A DNA stretch of 64,000 nt from Mycolicibacterium sphagni (GTDB lineage: Bacteria; Actinomycetota; Actinomycetes; Mycobacteriales; Mycobacteriaceae). The stretch covers positions 1 to 64,000 of the forward strand of contig NZ_NOZR01000016.1 of the NCBI RefSeq assembly GCF_002250655.1, given 5' to 3'. Of this stretch, positions 57,812 to 64,000 are shown one piece after another (position 1 is the first letter of the stretch; every line of letters begins with the position of its first letter). Made by a program: the position numbers and the translations under genes. The notes beneath the pieces are model-generated. The model saw only the letters and a program-made list of their open reading frames with translations, made no database searches and had not been told where the DNA came from.

Positions 57812-58204
57812 CTAGAGAGTCTCCAGGATGGCGACCGCCGCGGCGGTGTCACCCTCATGGGTCAGCGACACGTGAATGGTCACCTCGGCCAGATGCTTGG
57901 CGATCTCACCGGTCAGCCGCACCTTGGGCCGACCCCACATGTCGGTGATCACCTCGATGTCGCGGTGGATGCCCTCCGGCAGCACCGGACGCTGCGCGAA
58001 GCGCGACCCCGACCACGCCTTGATGACGGCTTCCTTGGCGGCCCACCGGGCGGCCAGGTGCCGCGCGGCCACCGAACTCTTGTCGGCGGCATCGCGGCGC
58101 TCACCTGGAGTGAACGTCTCGGCGAACACCGTTCCCGGCTGGTCCACCTGCTCGGCGAAGTCGGGAATGGAGACCACATCGATCCCCACACCGACTATCG
58201 CCAC
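57812..58204 (-). CDS. acpS: Holo-[acyl-carrier-protein] synthase AcpS
   Basis: This 130-residue phosphopantetheinyl transferase moves 4'-phosphopantetheine from CoA to the ACP domain of FAS-I, and in mycobacteria to the meromycolate ACP as well. The motifs are GVGIDVVSIPDF with the Mg-binding Asp, and ARHLAARWAAKEAVIKAWSG with the Glu and Lys of WAAKEA. GTG 58204 was chosen because it gives the 130-residue length known for M. tuberculosis AcpS. An ATG at 58252 overlaps the fas stop (ATGA) and would add 16 residues, and translational coupling makes that plausible too. The placement directly after fas on the same strand is functionally logical. Confidence 0.94.
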   Translation of the reverse strand: MAIVGVGIDVVSIPDFAEQVDQPGTVFAETFTPGERRDAADKSSVAARHLAARWAAKEAVIKAWSGSRFAQRPVLPEGIHRDIEVITDMWGRPKVRLTGEIAKHLAEVTIHVSLTHEGDTAAAVAILETL

Positions 58205-58248
58205 GCCGGAGACCTTATCACCGGCCGTGCCGGCGCTCTGAGGCCCGC

Positions 58249-61200
58249 TCATCGCACGTAGATGTCGTCCTCACCCAGCCGCGACGCCGGGTCGAGCAGC
58301 ATCGCGGCCTCCTGACGCTTCTCGGGCACATCGTGATCGAACCGGCGATCGGCGGGCTTCTCGTACATCGGCCGTCCGCCGGCGATGGCCGAAGCCAGTC
58401 GCCGCTGACCGGCCAGCACCCGCTCGCCCGAGCGCTTGGTGTAGTCCGCCCGCTCCTGCTCGCTCAGCGAGGCCAGGAACGCCTGCGGGTGCACCAGCGC
58501 GATCAGACCCGACACGTGACCGAAGCCCAGGCTGGTGACCAGACCCGCCTTCAGCGGGAACTTGTCGCCCAGCCGCAGGGTCTCCCGCACCCATACAAAG
58601 TGCCCGGACGAAGCCAGCTCATCGTCGACGCAGTCCAGGCTGCGGTTCGGCGGGATGACCCCGTCGCGCAGGATCTGGCACAGGCCCATCATCTGGAACA
58701 CCGCCGCACCGCCCTTGGCGTGGCCGGTCAGGCTCTTCTGGCTCACGACGAACAACGGGGCCCCGGCCGCGCGACCCATCGAGTCGGCCAGCCGCTCGTG
58801 CAGCTCGGTCTCGTTGGGATCGTTGGCCAGCGTCGAGGTGTCGTGCTTGGAGATCACCGCGATGTCATCGGCGCCGACTCCCAGCTTGGCCAGCGAACGG
58901 GCCAGCTGCGAGCCCTTGCCACCACGCCCGGCGCCGAGCGCACCGAGCCCGGGAGCCGGGATCGAGGTGTGCACGCCGTCGCCGAAGCTCTGGGCGTAGC
59001 CGACCACGGCAAGCACCGGCAGACCCATCCGCAGCGCCAGGTCGCCGCGCGCCAGCAGGATGGTGCCACCGCCCTGCGCCTCCAGGAAGCCAAGCCGGCG
59101 ACGATCGTTGGCGCGAGAGAACTTCGAGTCGCTGATGCCCTTGGCCCGCATGGTCGCGGTCTCGGCGGTGGCCGCCATGTCACCGAAGCCAATCACGGCC
59201 TCCAGCGTCATGTCATCGAAGCCACCGGTGACCACGAGTTCGGCCTTGCCCAGACGGATCTTGTCCATGCCCTCCTCAACCGACACCGCCGCGGTGGCGC
59301 ACGCGCCGACCGGATGGATCATCGAGCCGTAGCTGCCGACGTAGGACTGGATGACGTGCGCGGCAACGACGTTCGGCAGAACCTCCTGCAGGATGTCGTT
59401 CGGCTTGGCCTTACCCATCAGGTTGCCGTGGTACATCGTCTGCATCGACGTCATACCGCCCATGCCGGTGCCCTGCGTGGAGGCCACCAGGCTGGGGTGC
59501 ACCCAGCGCATCAGCTCGGTCGGGGTGAAGCCGGAGGACAGGAACGCGTCGACCGTCGCGACGATGTTCCACAGTGCCACCCGGTCGATCGAGCTGGCCA
59601 TGTCGGCGCTGATGCCCCAGACCGTCGGGTCGAAGCCGGTCGGGATCTGCGCCCCCACTGTCCGCGACAGCTTGGTCTTCCGCGGGACGCGAATCTCGGT
59701 GCCCGCCTTGCGGATCACCTCCCAGTCCGACGAGTCGGGGAGGGGGCGGGCGACGGTGCGCTCGGGATCGAATTCCACGAACGAGCGCGCGTCGGCCTCC
59801 GACGACACGACGAACCGGAAGTCCTTTTCCAGAAACACGCTGACCATCAGCGGCGATGAATGATCGGCCTCCAGCGCCCCATCGCCGACGAATTCGCGGA
59901 TGCCGCAACGCTCCACGACGGCGTCGTGATAGCGCTCGACCAGCTCGGCCTCGTCGACCAGGTCACCACTGGCACTGTCGTACCAGCCCGGCTTGGGGTC
60001 GTCCTCCCACACGATAAGCCCAGTGGTCCAAGCCAATTCGAGCACGCCGGCGGCCGACAGCTCGTTGTCGACCTCCATCTCGAAACGGGTGCGCGAGGAA
60101 CCGTACGGGCCCAGCTCGGCACCGCCGACAATGACCACCAGGTCAGCCGGGTCGACATCGAGGTCGTCCCAGGCCGGCGGCGTCGAGGCGGCGTAACCGC
60201 GCGGCGGCGACGGCAGTGCGGCGATGGTGCCCACCGCCTCAGCGGCCGCAGCCGCATCCGGCGATTCAGCAGCCATCTCCTCACGCGCCTTGGCAGCCAG
60301 CTCGGCCATGTCGAGTTGGACGTCGCCGAGCCCACCGGTCAGGTCCACCTTCAGCGGGGCGTTGGCCGAAGCGACCTTGGCCTCGATGGTGCACAGATCC
60401 AGCAGCATCGCCGCCATCTCCTCTGTGCTGTAGGTGATCACGCCGGCCTCTTCGACGGCGCCGACGATGGCGTCGTTGTGGCCCATCAGGCCGGTGCCCT
60501 TCGTCCAGCCGATCAGCGCGTGCGCGAAGCTGACCCGCTGGGCCCACGACGTTTCCGCGTTCCACCGGTTGACCACCGCGTCCAACGCGGACTTGGACTC
60601 GCCGTACGCACCGTCACCGCCGAACATGCCGCGGTTCGGTGAACCGGGCAGCACCACGTGCAGGCGCGAGGCGATGTCCCGCTCGGCACCGATCGACGAC
60701 AGTCCGCCGATCAGCCGCTCGACGGCCCACAGCAGCACCTTCATCTCCATCTCGGAGCGTGAGCCGGCCTCCGACAGATCGCCGGCCACCCGCGGTGCCG
60801 CGAACGGGAACAGCAGCGTCGGGGTCAGCGCATCCTTGAGGTGGATCGCTTGCGGCCCAAGGCTTTCAGTCTGCTCACTGCCGACCCAGGAGGCCAGCGC
60901 GTCGATGTCGGCGTAGGAGGCCATGTTGGCCGGCACCACCCACAGCGACGCGCCGTAACGGGCGTGGTCGCGGTAGAGGGCCTTGTAGAACGCCAGCCGC
61001 TCGTCGTCGAGCTTGGAGGTTGTCGCAATCACCGTGGCGCCGCCGTCGAGCAGGCCGGCGACCACCGATGCGGCGATCGAACCCTTGGACGCACCGGTTA
61101 CCACCGCGACCTCGTCGCTGTAGTGACCCTTGTTCGGATTCTCCGCACCCGCGGCGATCCGACCGAAGAGCGAGGCGTGGATGGTGCGGCCGTTGGCCAG

Positions 61201-64000
61201 CGCCCTGCCCTGCCACCAGTTGGCCTGGGTAGCAACGACATTGCCGGCACCCTCGAAGCGCTCCCCCAGTGTCGGCCAGTCGGCGTCGATATCGCCCTCG
61301 TCGGCCAGCCACAGCTTGACCAGATCCTCGCGTGCGCTGGCCCAGCGGTCGTCGAGCAACACGGCCTTCTTGGCGTCGAACGCTGGAGCCACCAAGCGCG
61401 GCCAATCCGAGCCGAGCTCGGCGGTGACCAAGTCGATGAGGTCGGCGTCGGTGGCGGCCGGCGCGGCCGTCACCGGGTTGTCCAGGCCCAGCTGCCCCAG
61501 CACCAGGCGGGCAGCCGAGGCCAGCACGCCCTCGCGGCCGGTGACCTGCTCGGCGAATTCGGTCAGCGCGGCCGAGTCGACCACACCACCGACTGCACCG
61601 CCGGCGGACGGCAGCGAGACCGCGATGCCCTTGCGGGCCGCCACCGAGATGACCGCGGCGTCGATGGCCTTGTCCACGGACGCGGCGTCGGCCAGCGCAC
61701 CCTCGTGCAGGCCACCCAGCGCACCGCCGCGCACGCTGCTGCCCTCACGGGTGCCCAGCGCCAGTTCGGCGGTGACGTGCTTGGTCCACCCGTCGCCGAG
61801 TTCCCAGGTCTTCTTGACCCGTTCGGCGATCGCGGCCGGACGCTTGCCCGACGGGCCGAGCACCGTACGCAGCTGGTCGTTGATCGCGTCGGACAGCACC
61901 GGGCCGAACGGCTTGTAGGTGCGTGCCAGCTTGGACACCTGCCCCTTGAGCGAGGCCAGGTCCGCCTCGGCGGCGCCGTCGATGGCGCCCAGGTTCAGCT
62001 CCGAGCCGAGGTCGACGAGCAACTGGTTACGCCGAGAGGACGCACCGTCGGTGATCGACTCGATCGAGTCCAGCGACTCGATCTGGTCGATACGCATCTT
62101 GGCGCTCAACGCGATCAGCGCCAGTGTGGCGTCACCCGCGTCGAATCCGATGTCGTCGGGACGAGGGCCACCGGAGGGCGCAGCAGCCGGGGCTGCGGGT
62201 GCCGGCGCGGCCTCGACCGCGGCGGCGTCGGCCGGTGCCTCAGCGGCGGGCGCTTCGTCGATGTCCGGCTCGGGATCGGTGTCGGTGGCGAACAGCACGG
62301 CGGCGTCCCGCTCGGAGTTGAGCACTTCCACTGTGCTGTGGGCGTATTCGGGCAGCTTCAGCGTGTTGCTGGCCAGGCCGGCGACCGTCGGAGCGGACTT
62401 CACGCCGATCTCAACGAAGCGCTCGACACCCAGACCGCCCGCGGCCTCCTCGATGAAGAGCAGGTCTTGCGTCTCGATCCAGCGCACCGGGCTGGCGAAC
62501 TGCCAGGCCAGCAACTCGATAACGATCTTGCGGCACAACGCATGCGGCTTCTCGTTACGCCACGTGTCGTAATCGGCCAGGATCTCGTCGAGTGGCTCGG
62601 CGGGCACCAGGTCGCGGATCTCCTGCACGAAGTCGCGATCCAAGGTGAACGGCCGCGGCACGAGGTTCGGGATGTAGCGCCCGACGATCAGCGCCGGATC
62701 GGCGTCCTCCGGCATGACGCGTTCCAGTGCCCGACGGAAGTCGTCGACGCCAACGCGCAGCACGTCGGAGTGGAACGGCACGTCGATACCGGGGACCAGA
62801 ATGAACGACCGCTTGCCGCCGCTGATCTCGCGACGCCGCTCGACTTCTTCCTCCAGGGCCTCCAGGCCGCGAACCGTGCCGGCGATCGCATACTGCGAGC
62901 CGCGCAGGTTGAAGTTCACGATCTGCAGGAATTCGCTTGTCCGCTCTGCGATCTCGGCCACGAAGTCCTTGACGTCGGCGTCCGGGAGGTCGATCTGCGA
63001 GGGACGGATCGCCGCCAGCCGGTAGTTGGACCGGCCCATCTCGTCGCGCGGCACGATGTCGTGCATCTTGCTGCCGCGGTGGAACACCACCTCCAGCAGG
63101 GCTTCCAACTTGTAGACATTCGACACACACGCCAGCGCGGTGTACTCACCCACCGAGTGACCGCAGGCGATCGCGCCCTCGACGAACGCGCCTTGCTCGC
63201 GCATCTCGGCGACCTGAGCCGCTGCAACGGTGGCCATGGCCACCTGAGTGAACTGCGTCAGGTAGAGCACCCCCTCGGGGTGCTGGTAGTGCACACCGGA
63301 GGCGATCAGGCTGGTCGGGTTGTCGCGCACCACGTGTAACACCGAGAAGCCCAGGGTGTCGCGGGTGAACTTGTCCGCGGTGTCCCACACCTTGCGGGCG
63401 GCCTTGGAGCGCGCGCGCACCTCCATGCCCATGCCCTTGTGCTGGATGCCCTGACCCGGGAAGGCGTACACCGTCTTCGGGGCCGCCAGCCGGGCTGTCG
63501 CACTCATCACCAAGTCGGTGCCGACCTTGGCAGTGACTTCCAAAACCTCAGCGCCCAAGTCGATTCCGACGCGGTCGACACGGAAGTCGATCTCGTCTCC
63601 GGGCTTGACCATACCCAGGAAGCGGGCGGTCCAGCCGATCAGCTTGGCCGGCGGGGCGGGCTTGCCGTCGGTGGCGGTCACCACGTGCTGGGCGGCGGCC
63701 GACAGCCACATGCCGTGCACGATGGGCGAATCCAGGCCGGCCAGCAATGCGGCGGCCTGGTCGGTGTGAATCGGGTTGTGGTCACCGGAGACCACGGCGA
63801 ACGGCCGCATGTCGACCGGTGCGCCGATGGTGACGTCGCGACGACGGCGGCGCGGAGTGTCGGTGGCGTTCAACGACACCGCTCCCCCGGCCCGCACCGG
63901 GTCGGTCAGTTCCTTGGCTCCGGTGCGCCCGCGGATAGCGAAGCGCTCCTCGAGAACCGCCAGGATGATGCCATTGGCGTCGGTGACGTTCACCGTGACC
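58249..64000 (-). CDS. fas: Type I fatty acid synthase FAS-I (C-terminal about 1,915 residues; start beyond the right edge)
   Basis: This is a partial gene. The frame is open to the window edge, and FAS-I is about 3,070 residues in M. tuberculosis. Visible domains from the right: dehydratase with hot-dog motif SGDHNPIHTDQAAA (near 63760), malonyl/palmitoyl transferase with CGHSVGEYTALA (near 63150), ACP region with LALIALSAKMRIDQIESLDSIES (near 62100), ketoreductase with VAVVTGASKGSIAASVVAGLLDGG (near 61080) and ketosynthase with Cys in VGACATAAVSVEEG (near 59290), His in KHDTSTLANDPNE and SLTGHAKGGA. The acyltransferase and enoylreductase domains should lie outside. It makes C16-C26 acyl-CoA primers for mycolate synthesis. 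No phosphopantetheinyl transferase domain is present at its end, so acpS serves that role. Confidence 0.97.
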   Translation of the reverse strand, partial: VTVNVTDANGIILAVLEERFAIRGRTGAKELTDPVRAGGAVSLNATDTPRRRRRDVTIGAPVDMRPFAVVSGDHNPIHTDQAAALLAGLDSPIVHGMWLSAAAQHVVTATDGKPAPPAKLIGWTARFLGMVKPGDEIDFRVDRVGIDLGAEVLEVTAKVGTDLVMSATARLAAPKTVYAFPGQGIQHKGMGMEVRARSKAARKVWDTADKFTRDTLGFSVLHVVRDNPTSLIASGVHYQHPEGVLYLTQFTQVAMATVAAAQVAEMREQGAFVEGAIACGHSVGEYTALACVSNVYKLEALLEVVFHRGSKMHDIVPRDEMGRSNYRLAAIRPSQIDLPDADVKDFVAEIAERTSEFLQIVNFNLRGSQYAIAGTVRGLEALEEEVERRREISGGKRSFILVPGIDVPFHSDVLRVGVDDFRRALERVMPEDADPALIVGRYIPNLVPRPFTLDRDFVQEIRDLVPAEPLDEILADYDTWRNEKPHALCRKIVIELLAWQFASPVRWIETQDLLFIEEAAGGLGVERFVEIGVKSAPTVAGLASNTLKLPEYAHSTVEVLNSERDAAVLFATDTDPEPDIDEAPAAEAPADAAAVEAAPAPAAPAAAPSGGPRPDDIGFDAGDATLALIALSAKMRIDQIESLDSIESITDGASSRRNQLLVDLGSELNLGAIDGAAEADLASLKGQVSKLARTYKPFGPVLSDAINDQLRTVLGPSGKRPAAIAERVKKTWELGDGWTKHVTAELALGTREGSSVRGGALGGLHEGALADAASVDKAIDAAVISVAARKGIAVSLPSAGGAVGGVVDSAALTEFAEQVTGREGVLASAARLVLGQLGLDNPVTAAPAATDADLIDLVTAELGSDWPRLVAPAFDAKKAVLLDDRWASAREDLVKLWLADEGDIDADWPTLGERFEGAGNVVATQANWWQGRALANGRTIHASLFGRIAAGAENPNKGHYSDEVAVVTGASKGSIAASVVAGLLDGGATVIATTSKLDDERLAFYKALYRDHARYGASLWVVPANMASYADIDALASWVGSEQTESLGPQAIHLKDALTPTLLFPFAAPRVAGDLSEAGSRSEMEMKVLLWAVERLIGGLSSIGAERDIASRLHVVLPGSPNRGMFGGDGAYGESKSALDAVVNRWNAETSWAQRVSFAHALIGWTKGTGLMGHNDAIVGAVEEAGVITYSTEEMAAMLLDLCTIEAKVASANAPLKVDLTGGLGDVQLDMAELAAKAREEMAAESPDAAAAAEAVGTIAALPSPPRGYAASTPPAWDDLDVDPADLVVIVGGAELGPYGSSRTRFEMEVDNELSAAGVLELAWTTGLIVWEDDPKPGWYDSASGDLVDEAELVERYHDAVVERCGIREFVGDGALEADHSSPLMVSVFLEKDFRFVVSSEADARSFVEFDPERTVARPLPDSSDWEVIRKAGTEIRVPRKTKLSRTVGAQIPTGFDPTVWGISADMASSIDRVALWNIVATVDAFLSSGFTPTELMRWVHPSLVASTQGTGMGGMTSMQTMYHGNLMGKAKPNDILQEVLPNVVAAHVIQSYVGSYGSMIHPVGACATAAVSVEEGMDKIRLGKAELVVTGGFDDMTLEAVIGFGDMAATAETATMRAKGISDSKFSRANDRRRLGFLEAQGGGTILLARGDLALRMGLPVLAVVGYAQSFGDGVHTSIPAPGLGALGAGRGGKGSQLARSLAKLGVGADDIAVISKHDTSTLANDPNETELHERLADSMGRAAGAPLFVVSQKSLTGHAKGGAAVFQMMGLCQILRDGVIPPNRSLDCVDDELASSGHFVWVRETLRLGDKFPLKAGLVTSLGFGHVSGLIALVHPQAFLASLSEQERADYTKRSGERVLAGQRRLASAIAGGRPMYEKPADRRFDHDVPEKRQEAAMLLDPASRLGEDDIYVR

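Noticed and set aside
60841..63339. Very long plus-strand open frame (832 codons) opposite fas
   Set aside because: It is the antisense shadow of a high-GC gene: Arg/Gly/Val/Asp/His-rich, without motifs, while the minus-strand frame contains all FAS-I motifs.

Overview
The window is chromosomal DNA of a mycobacterium, most likely a fast-growing or environmental Mycobacterium/Mycolicibacterium. It is GC-rich with GTG/ATG starts, and both flanks have the gene order I know from M. tuberculosis Rv2507 to Rv2524c. The left flank holds an MmpS-like proline-rich membrane protein, an MFS protein, the mycolate reductase cmrA, a DUF853 ATPase, orn and tRNA-His. The right flank holds the L,D-transpeptidase lppS/ldtB, tRNA-Lys, a DUF3618 protein, bcp, an M20 peptidase, acpS and the type I fatty acid synthase fas, which runs off the right edge.

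Between orn/tRNA-His and the right flank lies a 37.7-kb genomic island, bases 5050 to 42825. It is bounded by a perfect 49-bp direct repeat of the 3' part of tRNA-His(GTG). The intact tRNA is on the left. The displaced 3' fragment is on the right, next to a tyrosine integrase (41503-42633, minus strand). An excisionase-like HTH gene and a RepA-like ATPase sit at the opposite (left) end, so int and xis would meet across attP in a circular form. An 18-bp repeat lies inside both ends and is a candidate set of integrase arm sites.

The island cargo is mostly metabolic and stress-related, with few phage genes. From left to right it has: a DUF4383-like membrane protein with a GH15 glucoamylase-like enzyme; a deazaflavin-dependent oxidoreductase; an SDR, membrane protein and FAD monooxygenase cluster; a mycothiol-dependent-type enzyme; MarR with an alpha/beta hydrolase; a CPA-type cation/proton antiporter; a second MarR; a lipoprotein and DUF3040 pair; a HAD dehalogenase; a third MarR divergent from a ClC channel and CtaG; a second DUF4383-like protein; DUF421. 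A tightly coupled five-gene minus-strand operon follows (TPP enzyme, small membrane protein, gluconate-2-dehydrogenase subunit 3, GMC flavoprotein, enolase-superfamily enzyme). Next come a decayed copy of the glucoamylase region, a two-component system, small membrane proteins, and a decayed end: an HTH remnant, a MobF/TraA relaxase-helicase pseudogene, a tRNA-Val(CAC) 3' fragment and an IS21-type scrap. The tRNA-Val fragment and the broken relaxase suggest that the island is a composite of at least two mobile elements.

The most interesting signals are the composite att structure, a palindromic MarR operator that recurs at two cargo promoters, the coupled sugar-oxidation-like operon, and a C-terminal tail (LWFS-x-HAR) shared by an SDR and an unrelated membrane protein. 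No CRISPR array, rRNA or intact transposase was found. All family assignments come from reading motifs. No database search was run.
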